This document shows, piece by piece, positions 12,501 to 22,495 of a stretch of DNA of 64,000 nt. The position numbers and the translations under genes are program-made. Positions within the stretch are counted from its first letter, which is position 1; the number at the start of each line of letters is the position of its first letter. A model generated the notes under the pieces. It had not been told where the DNA came from and did no database searches. It saw nothing but the letters and a program-made list of their open reading frames with translations. Source of the DNA: Antedon mediterranea (lineage: Eukaryota > Echinodermata > Crinoidea > Comatulida > Antedonidae); the NCBI RefSeq assembly GCF_964355755.1, contig NC_092676.1, positions 25,836,288 through 25,900,287 of the forward strand, given 5' to 3'.

Positions 12501-15500
12501 TATTGTGTAATAGTTAACAAATCTGGAAGCTTACAACATGGAATTGTAGTGAAAAAACATTCTTAAAACTATTTTATAAATTGTAGTACTTATAGGAACT
12601 TGGTGTATATCCTGTATATTATTGTAAAACAGTACTTGAATTTGGCATGTACCTGTATTATTTATTTATGAATGGCGTTCATCATGCGATTCAAGGAATA
12701 TGGTTCTTTTAATAACATTTTTCCCCGTCTGTTATCATTTTTGATAGTGAAAAGCGGTCTGTAACGAATGAGAACAGTGAAACAGTAAAGAATCATCTTG
12801 AAGAATTTTCATCTCCAAATGTAAGTTTAATATTAGACTAGAATTAGAATCTTCTTTTCGGGGTATACATTATAAATTTAATCTCTAAACACAGTTAAAA
12901 AAGGGATAAATAGACCACCCAGCAACAATGATAAAATAATCAAAGAGTATACAGTATAGATGAGAAAATCTAGAGAGTTTATCTAAACTATATTTTTAGT
13001 AGGTAGATAATTTTTTGTAATTGACACCATTTTTTTTTAAAGGAACCTGATTTAAATAACGTAGCAGAAGAATTATGCAATTCAATTGACCTATCTGTGT
13101 TTCCTGGAAGAGGTATTTATTAAAACTTTCTCAAAACTTGAACAAAATTAAATGCCCGAAAATATCAGGTATTCCGTAAAATACAATACCACTTTAAACC
13201 ATGGTTCATAACTATGTTTTACTATAATTTACTAATTTATAAAAATAATGATAATCCTTTTTTTTTTATAGATTTATTTTTAGAAATACAAACGGAGCTT
13301 ATGAAGACTTTAGCAATTAAGTAAGTCTTGTATTTTTCATTCAAAGTGAAGATTAAAAATAAATATCGAAAGAATATTTAAAAATCTATTAAAAAAACAC
13401 TCTAAAGGTAAAGGTGAGTCCCGTGTTCATTCTGAACGTAGGGGAATGAGCTGTTAGGAGCTCATTGTACTAAGCCTGGGCATTATGTGGTAGGGTGGCC
13501 AGTTCTTTTCCACGCCACCTTTTTCTCTCTAGCATTTTCAACCAGGTACTCATTTTACAGCTGAGTGAACTGGGAGTTGTTGGGAATTGAACCCGGGTCT
13601 CTCTGTATGATAGTCAAGTGTCCTAACCACTCGGCTGCCCAACTCCAAACACTCTATATATTCTGTAAAATGTTTTTTAGAATTCTACAGATTTATTTAA
13701 TTGTACGAATGGTGTAGATTTATTAGATGCTGAGATCCTTAGTAATTAATACAGTTTTTTTTTAAATTAATTGATACATAATTTTACTTTCTATGGACCA
13801 GAGATTCTAAAATAAAACATTGAATGAATTAATTAATTATATTTTATTATTATTATTAATAGTTCTAGAATGACTCCCAGTAAGTTGACTCCAGCCATCA
13901 AACAGCAAGCAAGAAACTCACAATCTGCGAGAAGAAATCTACACACTTTGTTGTCAAGTGCAGGTAAAAGTAATTTTCCTCAAGCTTAACTGGAAACTGA
14001 GAAAATTTGGATTAGAAGCCCTCCATGTGCCAACACCAGCTAGCAGTGCAGGCCTACCAAATCAGCACACTGGGAGACGATCCCCTACTTATTGCAAATA
14101 ATGTACTTTTTCATTGTTTTTCTTATTTTTATGCCTGTTCATCTCTGAAATTGCTTTTGCTACTCATTATTTTTAATCATGAAGAAAATTTGTTTTTATT
14201 TTATGTGGAAGAAATAAATGTTGATTTGATTGATTGATTGATTGAACTTTAACATACACTATATACATGTGACCAACGACTTTAGGTCCCATCCGAAGCA
14301 TGGTTAAATGAGTTGTATTTACAATAAACATTATTTTTGTATTTATGTGTAGAACAACTTCCACATCATAGCGATGTGCAAGAATCACATTCGGAAACTT
14401 GTACTAGTGGTGAAATCACAACAAACTTTGACCCAACGAAGAGCATGACCAGTATTTTTCACACAAGGTCTAGGCGAAAAGATGATGTCAGTAAGTTAGA
14501 GTACATAAAGTATGATGATGCAAGTAATTTACAATGTACAAAGTTTAGGACAAGAGAAAATACAAGGAATGTACCATGTACACAGTCTAGGCCTGATGGT
14601 AAGTGTAGTATAGGTTCTAGACAATTCATTTTATTGGTAAAAAGATAATTTTGGCACACAAGGTGTTTCATTCATTTATGTACAATACAATGATATTGAA
14701 ATGACTAGAATACAATAACTAACTAAAGCTCTGTCTACACTATCAAACTTTATGTTACAAAAAAATGTGATGTGGCCATATATGGACATGATGATGTCAT
14801 ATCACTACCATATTTGGGCATATCACTGCAATATTTGGGAATATTACTACCATGTTTGATAGTACAGCACTTGATATCTATCCTCTGTATATCAATTTCA
14901 AAGAATATATTACCATGTACAAAATCTAGGCCTGATAATAAGTGTAGTCTAGGTTCTAGACGATGATTCACTTCATTGGTAAAAAGATAAATAAATATTT
15001 TGGCACACAAGGCGTTTCATATGTATAATACTTGAGCTAACAAATTAATATTGAAACGCCGACTAGAATACTGACAAACATAAAATCGACAATAACTAAT
15101 TCTAAAGCTCTGTCTACACTATCAAACTTGATGATGACATCATATTACTACCATATTTGGGCACATCACTCTTTTTTTTGTCAAACTTGATAGTTTAGAC
15201 AGAGCTTTACGGTGTACCATTTCAATTCAGATGAACCTGCTTTTAGTCTCTTCCATGAGGACAACGAAAATTACAGTAGTCATGGAAACAGAAATCAGGT
15301 ATGGTATGTTTGGATTTTGATTAGTGTTTGTGAAATCAGAAAGTCGCTAAATTATAGATTACTCTTCACTTACTTTTGCCACAGATTCAAACAGTAAGTA
15401 ATTTTACGACAGCAACAACGCTTCTAGATTTTGCTGAGAGCAGCCATCACCAGGGAAATGATAGAGAAACAGATTGTGGTCTAAGCGCAATGAACATGAT

Positions 15501-16306
15501 TAGAAAAAATGAGCAGTCTTCATTGCAAGCACACGATGCAGTTTCTACACAGGTATACAATGAGCCAAACATATATATATATATATATATATAAATCGTG
15601 GTAAATTTAACGCAGATCATGAAAGCGAAAGTGCTCGATACAAAATGTAGAGCCAAATATAGAGCCAAGCACCTGAAGATTGAGTTCATACTCATGAAAC
15701 AGCCTGTAGTGCAATAAAATGTTCAGTTGGTAATTTACTAGCGTCTTTATCATTTATTTATATATATATATATATAACGTAATCTCTGTAAGCGAGAGTA
15801 TACATCACAAGATATACAAATGTCAGAAAAAATATTCTAGCCAAAATGATTAAAATCTGTCTTTTTTTATTAAATTTCAGATGCCATATGGTAGCAGTTT
15901 GGATTTTCTTGATGAGCTAGATAAAGGTCCATTGCATAGCACTGTACCTCAATCACAATTTGACCCACGACAACAACACTATTCGGAAACAAGGGCCAGC
16001 TTTTTTTCTCCAGAAGAATTCAACCTCGCCAATCCAAACTTGATGACAAACACGGAAGATCTATTCTACGAGCCTGCTCTCTTTCCCGAAATTTCACCAA
16101 TGAAAGGCAGCGTTTATCCCAAGGTCAAAGGTCATCATAAGGTCAAAGGTCATCATAAGGTCAAAGGTAATCACAAGAGAAGGTGTTGGCATGTGGATAG
16201 TGACAGTGATGATTCACCAGTCCTCTGCTATAAGTGTTTGGATCACATTAAACCTCCAGATGTGGATGGTTACTCTCCAAAATTTCATCCCCAAAAAATG
16301 TATTAA
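9569..16306 (+). CDS. Unrecognised multi-exon gene, about 610 residues
   Basis: I do not recognise this protein. About 15 exons join in one frame: 9569-9668, 9856-9921, 10270-10466, 10966-11028, 11361-11426, 11524-11575, 12054-12249, 12752-12820, 13043-13112, 13272-13320, 13863-13963, 14353-14490 (or to 14599), 15231-15298, 15385-15552 and 15881-16306. The start MGKRKKLRDTAVTEKIGLDP is the only ATG in frame with exon 1. Exon 3 is very lysine-rich (KEKKRKSRGERNKEKD), with possible nuclear localisation signals. The middle (RKHVKRADEIVSKSKLGRQR) is basic and probably helical. The C-terminal exon has a KVKGHH triplet repeat, an acidic DSDSDD patch and two CxxC-like cysteines (CYKC). No membrane segment or signal peptide is seen. 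A nuclear or centrosomal role is conceivable but unsupported. It is convergent with RSPH14. Confidence 0.75.
9952..10150. repeat. Possible transposon remnant in an intron
   Basis: Begins with CAGGGCCGTAGCCAGCATGA, a terminus seen on many invertebrate DNA transposons. Nothing further is diagnostic and no matching right end was found. Confidence 0.3.
11591..11781. mobile_element. pogo/Tc1-mariner-type MITE with TA target duplication
   Basis: A 191-bp element with TIRs CAGTAAACTCTCCCATTATC and, at the right, CGGTATTGGGAGAGTTGACTG. It is flanked on both sides by TA. It lies in an intron of the 9569 gene, 15 bp after an exon. CAGTA...TACTG termini at TA sites are the signature of pogo/Tigger-like elements (family knowledge). 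Confidence 0.82.
12260..12440 (+). repeat. Dispersed repeat D, copy 1
   Basis: Contains GCATGAAGTGAATGAAAGGT, AATAGTACTATTGAAC and GTGTGTACTATTGCACGCCA. The same text appears inverted at about 25130-25375, so this is an interspersed repeat. Its ends are not sharply defined. Confidence 0.6.
13405..13646 (-). mobile_element. tRNA-derived SINE with 10-bp target-site duplication
   Basis: On the minus strand the head reads GAGTTGGGCAGCCGAGTGGT, an A box, followed about 30 bp later by GACCCGGGTTCAATTCCCAA, a B box. The insertion is bracketed by AAACACTCTA at 13395-13404 and again at 13647-13656, a direct repeat expected from retrotransposition. It lies in an intron of the 9569 gene. It is not a tRNA gene, since the 5' acceptor stem and 3' half do not pair. 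Confidence 0.85.
14020..14247 (+). repeat. Retroelement 3'-end-like remnant with (TTGA)n tail
   Basis: An apparently non-genic stretch (CCATGTGCCAACACCAGC, then GACGATCCCCTACTTATTGC) leads into AATAAATGTTGATTTGATTG and a short (GATT)n run. A short tandem-repeat tail after an AATAAA-like word is typical of LINE or SINE 3' ends. The family could not be named. Confidence 0.4.
14556..15075 (+). repeat. Duplicated exon end and intron, split by a MITE
   Basis: A block of about 160 bp at 14556-14716 (CATGTACACAGTCTAGGCCT, then GGTAAAAAGATAATTTTGGC) recurs at about 14912-15075 (CATGTACAAAATCTAGGCCT, then GGTAAAAAGATAAATAAATA). A family A MITE sits between them. In the first copy TGATGGTAAGTG provides a donor for a longer version of the preceding exon. 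In the second copy that donor reads ATAAG and is dead. Confidence 0.7.
14724..14871 (-). mobile_element. MITE family A, copy 6
   Basis: Starts TAAAGCTCTGTCTACACTAT, with a two-block core in the minus orientation. The right arm ends early at CATGTTTGATAGTACAGCAC. It is inserted between the two halves of the 14556-15075 duplication. Confidence 0.78.
15103..15212 (-). mobile_element. MITE family A, copy 7 (short form)
   Basis: The shortest complete copy (110 bp), with perfect-looking ends (TAAAGCTCTGTCTACACTAT and AGTTTAGACAGAGCTTTA) and part of the core deleted. It ends 18 bp before the exon at 15231. Confidence 0.82.
15569..15780. repeat. (AT)n microsatellites flanking a probable retroelement tail
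   Basis: AT runs at about 15569-15592 and 15758-15775 bracket a short segment ending CAGCCTGTAGTGCAATAAAA. This may be the 3' end of a retroelement that targets or generates AT repeats. The identity is uncertain. Confidence 0.4.
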
Positions 16307-17120
16307 CTATTAACTATTACTGTGTTGTCTGTTGCTCTGTGAAATGTATATCAAAAGAAACCCGCTCTGTTTAAAAAGTTAATATTTAATTATAAATTTA
16401 GTGAAAATAATTATAGATCCAAATTTTCCAAATTAATTCTGTAAATGATTGTAAATACGGTACCTTTTAGTAAAAAAAAACCACATAAAAACCTGCCCAA
16501 ATTTGCTATTTTGAACTTGAACTAAAGGCATGATATATACTGTATAAAGGTTTATGATATAAACATTTACTAGAATACCTATACCAGTCGCTAGCCACTA
16601 TGTAGTGTTGTTTTGAATCACAAACCATACTTAATATAAAGATAATATAAACAAGATAAATAAAATTAGTTAGAGACGTTGACAGAGTCTTGTGGCATAT
16701 TTGTAGCACTCCTCTCCAATTAACATTAATAATTAATTATATAAACTTGAGGCAAAACAAGTTAAATAATGAAAAGAAAACTGAATTTATTGGATTTTAA
16801 TCAACCTGTCTATGTACAGACCATGCACATTTATAATATATATTACATATTTACAAATTGAATACATATATTAAATGGAATCTTTTTATTCCTTCAATAA
16901 AACTGAAAATCAACAATTTGGGTGGCCGCTTACAATATTGAGATACGCATGACCATTTTTGTAACATTGGCCTGGCCTGTAGTGTGGTGGTTTAAAATAA
17001 CACTGGTTAATTAATAGTGTTTAAATTATTTAAATAAATGCATTTTACAGCATTAAATAGCCCAGTTATGGAAATTAATTATGTATAGTGTAGTTAATTA
17101 CTTAATTAGTAATACAATGA
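16307..17120. other. Convergent spacer between the 9569 gene and RSPH14
   Basis: This spacer contains the 3' UTRs of both genes. AATAAA on the plus strand at 16896-16901 and TTTATT (AATAAA on the minus strand) at 16885-16890 nearly coincide, so the two transcripts probably overlap at their 3' ends. No coding sequence is seen. Confidence 0.6.
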
Positions 17121-20100
17121 CTATGGTTTCCAGGTGATAACTTTAACAGCAATTTCAGCAGCTTTCCTGACTGCTTCAGTCTGTTCAAGGTCTTTGTTAG
17201 TCTTTATCTCAATCTGTAAAAAGAATGAGCCAATGAAAATGCAGTAGAACCTCTATTAATGGGGCACAACAAAGTGTCCATTTAGGGGTGTCTCCTGAAT
17301 AGTGGTGCTCCCTTAATAGGGTTAACCTTAGTTTAAAAATATAGTATTTCCTCTTTTTTCTTGGGGAAAGTGTCCCCTTAATAGAGGTATCTCCTGAATA
17401 GTGATTGGCTATTTAGTATTAAAACATCTCATATTTCCCTTCCTTTCTCTAGAAAGTGTCCCCATAACTGGGGTATCTTCTGAATAGATTAGGCTATTTA
17501 GTATTAAACATATAATATTGCCCTTCATCCCCTGTATCTCCCAAATAGTGGTTGGCTATTTAATATTAACAACATATAATATTTTGCCCTTCCTTTCTCA
17601 GGAAAGTGTCCTCTTAATAGGGGTTTCCCACAGAAAGGGTTCAACGGTAGATCAGTATTTAACATTACTTACTCTGTCAACATATTTTAATAATTCTTTT
17701 CTTGCCTGCGGAGCCTCTGACAAAGTTGTAATTGCCTGAATATATCAAAATGAAAAAGTTAATTCTTACAAAGTTTTTTAACATGGCACCAACTTTCAGA
17801 ACCAATAACATTGTTTCATAGTATTATTCAATTAATATCGTTGCTGGGAAGTTTACAGTTTAATTTAAATGTAGGCAAAAAAATTATCACAATTATGAAA
17901 AATACCTTGATAGCATTGATTCTAACTTCACTGCTTGGGTCACCAACAAGGCTGACGAGGGGTGGGATAGCATCTGCCTTCAAAGCACTGTACTTTCCTT
18001 TCGTTGTTATAGTTATACTAAAATACCACAAATACAAAATACAATCAATCTTATTTCGATCACAATCACACACACAAAAAAATATTAAGATGGAGTAGGA
18101 TGTACAACAGGTAAAGCCTGAAAAACATTTTACACCTACAAGTTATGACAGGAGTAGTACAGTACTAGTAAAACAGAGTGATATTTATAAAAACAAATCT
18201 TGAAACATTCATGTTCATTGCCACTTTTAAGCTCTGTCTAGTTTGACAAACTAGTGTGATGTCCCAAATATTATAGTGATATTCCCAAATATGGTAGTGA
18301 TATTACATCATCATGTCCATGTATATATACACATCACATTTTTTTGTCACATAAAGTTTAATAGTGTAGACAGAGCTTAACAACATGTTATTCAAGAATT
18401 CAGCCATATGTGATTAAGAAAAGATTATTCTTACGTTGCTATGGCTCCCGACGCTTTTGCTCGGACATCAGTGTCACTGTCTTTGAGAAGTTTCACAAGG
18501 TCAACTAAACTGTTACATTCACATGCTTTGTTCTTACCATCCAGAGGAACACTAAAAAAAATAATAATAATTTATTACACTTACTATAAATGTTTTAAAT
18601 TTGTTTCGATTATATTACTAAAGCTCTGTCTATTCAGGTACTGTACTATCAAACTAGTTTGAAAAAAAAAGGGGGGTGATGTCCCCAAATATGGTAGTAG
18701 TGATACAGTATGATGTCATCGTTTTTATATATGGGCACATCACACCTTTTCTGTCACATAAAATTTGATAGTGTAGACAAAAGCTTAAGACAATACACTA
18801 CAATACGCAATATGTATTTAAAAAAATTATTTTACCAGAAATCCCCATTGTCAATTTTTGTTATTATCCCCTAGTATGACATATAAATACAACTGCATGG
18901 AGTGATATTACTGCAGTAATGGTAAATGTGTGTGTACCTCAAGTCCATTATGTCCCTAGCTGCCTTAGCTCGGATTACAGGGGACTGATGTTTTAATAAT
19001 TCTGTAAACACTTCCATTCCACCCGCTATTAGTGCTTGAATCTGCTCTAACCTCATACAAAAATGCAAAGTATCCAAAATGTATTCCTGTCAATAAAAAG
19101 TAAATTAAATTTAACTTATGTCATGCAAGTAGGGCTAAACATTATCAGTTAATGATCCCGAAATTTGAGACTACAAAATAAAGATCTACAATACAAAGTA
19201 TCTAAAAAAGCAACAACAAACAACTTAACAAATATAGATAAAAATGGCAATTTCTAATTCGTCCTAATAATAATTTAAAGATGTATTGTCCCTTGAAACA
19301 CAAAAAATGAAGGTTAAAATATTCTAAATTTAAATTGGCCATATCAAAGTAATATTAAAGTTATTCGCTTTAAGTCGAAAATTCGAGCCAAAAACAACAA
19401 GTTTACATAATTAACAGGAAAATTAGTTGGATTACATTTCGTCTGGAAAATTGTCGCGAGCGAAAGTAAACAAAGATTTCAAACCCCTAGTATGCATTAT
19501 GCATGATGTTAATTAGGATTGTTTTCAACTTGTCACGGTTGAGAAGGTGTTCTCACACAGATCGCAAGGAAGTTTTTTTGATTATGCATACAGAGTACCA
19601 AAAACAAGCACATTATGAGATATGTTTTGATTAAAAGTAATTTTTTGAACAAAAAAAGGTCTGTATATCAGTTAAATGATTTTTTTTCCGACTAATTTTT
19701 GGTGAAACTAAAGTTAATAACTATTAGTATTATGATACTTCAAAATGACCAACCTTTTTTTCAAAATCTTTTTTTTTTGGTTTTTTTTTTTGGAATTAGT
19801 CAAAGGGACAATACATCTTTAAACTCTATATAATTTTGTTTTTTTTACGGATTATATTTATGAATCTATATTGTCCTTTTTTTATGTTGTTTGACAGCTT
19901 GACTGTCCTTCAATAAAACTTTTTGTAACAAAAAGTGTGATGTGCCCAAATATGTTATGATATGACATCATCATGTCCATATATTATCACATCGCATTTT
20001 TTTGTCACATAAAGTTTGATAGTGTAGACAAGCCTTTACCTTAATATCATCTACTTCAATTTTGAGTTTATCAACAAGGATTGGAATTAGGCTTGCTTCA

Positions 20101-21006
20101 ACCATACCCTCTGCTCCCGGGTAAAACTCGCATAGCATTTCAATTGCCATGTGCGTATTTTTTCGTACTATGTACACATCATCGTCAAACAGCCTTGACA
20201 GAGGAATGATGATGCTTTCATCTATAAAGGCATCGCGCCCGCTATTGTGTCCTAAAAATAATAAGTTAAAAAATATTATAGTTACAATATGTTTTCTATA
20301 GAAATAGCCTAGGCCTCCAGTCAATCTGGTTTTGAGTTGACATTTAATTATTTATTACTTTAATTAAAAAAATCATTTAAAACTTTTTTTATTACGTACC
20401 GGAAATAATATAGAGAACTTCTGTTGTTTTATTTCTGACCGTTCCATCAGAATCTGTTAGAAGGGTTTTTAAACTTGACACAACGCCTGTAATATAAAAA
20501 AATTAACGAGGGCCGACGATACTAATTTATTAAAAACTTGCAACACTAAAATGTGTTGCTTTCAAACATAGAGTACAACACATAACAGTTGTTTGGTGAC
20601 GCTTACCAACTTTTAATGCTTCAACTATATGCTCAGGATCATGAAGATAATCGCAAAGTGCCATCAATGCTCGTTGTCTTGTTATCAATTCAGGATCATT
20701 TAATTCCGAGTTCTGTAAAAAAATTAAATTTAAAAATAAAATGAATAAAAAGTCTTTTAGTTTAGGCCTAGCCTAAAACCAGGCCTACTAGTACTAGTAA
20801 CTACATCTAGGCCTAGAGCCTAGCTAGTTAAACAAAGCAAGTTAAGCAAGGCTACCTAGGCCAGGCCCTACTCTAGCCTAGGAGGGGCCTACTAGGCCTA
20901 GACCTTTACTCACCAGCTTAGGAAGTGCTCTATCGCCGTACGCAAGTGGTGCTTTAGTTGGGTCAATATTTGGTGGAAGACGAGCAGATATTCTTGACGT
21001 TGCCAT
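17121..21006 (-). CDS. RSPH14: Radial spoke head 14 homolog (armadillo-repeat protein, RTDR1)
   Basis: RSPH14 is a component of the radial spokes of motile cilia (family knowledge). Nine exons on the minus strand run from ATG at 21006 to TAG at 17121: about 20914-21006, 20606-20713, 20398-20487, 20039-20253, 18938-19087, 18434-18551, 17907-18016, 17672-17738 and 17121-17215. They give about 348 residues, the same length as the human protein. Matching blocks are the N-terminus MATSRISARLPPNIDPTKAP followed by GDRALPKL, TRQRALMALCDYLHDPE, KTTEVLYIIS, IRAKAARDIMDLR, TTKGKYSALKADAIPPLV and the C-terminal AVKVITWKP. The repeated pattern of short paired helices fits ARM repeats. Its 5' end faces the SCO-spondin-like gene. 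Three MITE A copies, one MITE C and a tandem-repeat element lie in its introns. Confidence 0.94.
17249..17655. repeat. Tandem-repeat element with pogo-like ends, in an RSPH14 intron
   Basis: Starts CAGTAGAACCTCTATTAATG. It contains three or four imperfect units of the type GAAAGTGTCCCCTTAATAG then GGTATCTCCTGAATAGTG then TTGGCTATTTAGTATTAA, and ends near GGGTTCAACGGTAG, an imperfect inverse of the start. It looks like a MITE whose interior was amplified in tandem. The related remnant at 6000-6090 has a single unit. Confidence 0.6.
18229..18382 (+). mobile_element. MITE family A, copy 8
   Basis: RSPH14 intron. Left TTAAGCTCTGTCTAG with part of the left arm lost; right AATAGTGTAGACAGAGCTTAA. 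The core has two tandem blocks. TTAA borders both ends. Confidence 0.8.
18619..18789 (+). mobile_element. MITE family A, copy 9
   Basis: RSPH14 intron. Left TAAAGCTCTGTCTATTCAGG with a short insertion in the arm; right ATAGTGTAGACAAAAGCTTAA. Confidence 0.75.
19275..19822. mobile_element. TTAA-ended MITE family C, copy 2
   Basis: A 548-bp complete copy in an RSPH14 intron, with TTAAAGATGTATTGTCCCTT at the left and AAGGGACAATACATCTTTAA, shifted by a few bases, at the right. It is longer than the 9210 copy, with extra unrelated interior sequence. No reading frame. Confidence 0.85.
19897..20038 (+). mobile_element. MITE family A, copy 10 (left end decayed)
   Basis: The core is intact and the right arm reads TTGATAGTGTAGACAAGCCTTTA. 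The left TIR is unrecognisable except for ACTGTCC. It ends at the edge of an RSPH14 exon, whose donor lies at about 20037. Confidence 0.7.
20765..20910. repeat. AGGCCT/CTAGG palindrome cluster 2
   Basis: The same texture as 7950-8100 (GGCCTAGCCTA, AGGCCTACTAGT and similar), in RSPH14 intron 1, ending within 5 bp of the exon 1 donor. Confidence 0.65.
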
Positions 21007-21689
21007 AATAATGGTGAAGACTCAAATATATTAATATAATGTAAAATAATTGATTTTGAATAAAATTCAGAAGGTGGTGTGTAAAACTGCATTAGCTCAA
21101 CACAAAACCTGTTTTTTAACACATCACGTCGTTAGTTTTTTCGGTATTATTGTTGATTGTTGCTAGGTTTGGGAATGTGCACATGCGCATTCCGGCTACA
21201 CAGATTCCACATCAGCATGTACCCCCTCTAGAGTTCAAGCATTTTTCCAACATTTTTAACTACACAATACATTTTTATTACAAACCGAATTTTATGCCTT
21301 TTGGATTTGTTTTCTACTATTTTTACCTTCTTTCAAGTGTTTTGTAATTGTTTTCTTGTTTTGCCCTGCATATGATTGGTCCTCCAAGTTTTACCCTGGG
21401 ATGTTTGTTACATTCTTATGTATTTTTATTTGAATTAAAAGATGATGACGATAAATTATTAATTTAAATTATAATTAATTAGTAACAACTACACACATGA
21501 AAGTCGGCTCTTCATACCTAGTCTGAGCGAAAGTTTATTTTGAATACATAATAATCATACAACTTAGTCCTGGTAACTCCATTATTTGAAGATAGTGTTA
21601 TACATAATCAGTTTATTGGTTTTAACAATGATTTCTTAGATTAAGTTCTTTGTGGATATGGATCCTGGTATTCCGAAATAAAAGATGAA

Positions 21690-21755
21690 TGAATGAATGA
21701 ACGAACGAACGAACGAACGAACGAATGAATTGATGGATGAATGAATTAATGAATG
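21690..21755. repeat. Tetranucleotide microsatellite (GAAT/GAAC)n
   Basis: Runs of GAATGAATGAATGAACGAAC and similar: an imperfect tetranucleotide tract with a GAAT to GAAC change in the middle. Confidence 0.9.
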
Positions 21756-22345
21756 TTAAATGAAATGTTAACAGGGGATTTAGTATGAAATAAAAGCGGG
21801 ACGAACCCACAAGTGACTAACGAATAAAATAGGACCTACTAATAATGATATTATTAATAGAAAAAGAAAAGTAGTCTGGCATTTATAATACTGATTAATA
21901 GATTACATAGCGATTGTACAGTCATGGTAATTAAGATGTGTGATGATTCTTTTTTAAATAAATCGGCCTATCTGGAAGGTGTATACTAAATTTTGCTTAA
22001 ATTTTGGAATTTAATTAATATTAGATAACCTTGCATACCCAAATTATACTTGTTAATAATATGCATAATTATACAATGCTTTATAATATACGGACGGAAT
22101 ATACCGATTTAATTGCGCCAGTTGTGCCAAAACAAACCAACTCAACATCTGCTGCGCGCGAAAACCCAAACAGCTGATAATATCTTTTTATTTTAATCTT
22201 TATTCAGGCAATTATTGCTCTTACAAATGTCACTCTTTACAAATCATTAATTGATTAAATTAATTAATTTCAAAGAAAACAATAGAGAATGTAATAATGA
22301 TATTGTAATGATCCTTTTTCTGCTGACGGAAGCCATTATGCGCAG

Positions 22346-22352
22346 TATATAA
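22346..22352 (+). promoter_or_regulatory. Candidate TATA box of the SCO-spondin-like gene
   Basis: TATATAA about 145 bp before the ATG at 22496. If used, transcription would start near 22376 and leave a 5' UTR of about 120 nt without a need for an upstream exon. Confidence 0.4.
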
Positions 22353-22495
22353 TTAAGCTCTTGAGATTTTAGATTTAGAGACTATCGATACTTCAACGAG
22401 TTTACAAGTGGTCGAGTCAAGACCATTAACTGTTTTTAAATAGATTAAGTAGAAGAGGACAACTTGTTTTTTGGACACATCAGGGGTCAACCAAT

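Larger units (their letters stand above)
21007..22495. promoter_or_regulatory. Divergent promoter region between RSPH14 and the SCO-spondin-like gene
   Basis: A 1.49-kb head-to-head spacer. Near RSPH14, 21146-21170 holds a forkhead-like TATTGTTGATTGTTG overlapping an RFX-like half site GTTGCTAGG (21159-21167). At 21690-21745 there is a (GAAT/GAAC)n microsatellite. Near the other gene a TATATAA word is at 22346-22352. The rest is AT-rich with no reading frame. Regulatory roles are inferred from motifs only. Confidence 0.45.

Noticed and set aside
13570-13640. A tRNA gene on the minus strand
   Set aside because: A and B boxes are present but there is no closed acceptor stem, and target duplications show it is a SINE.
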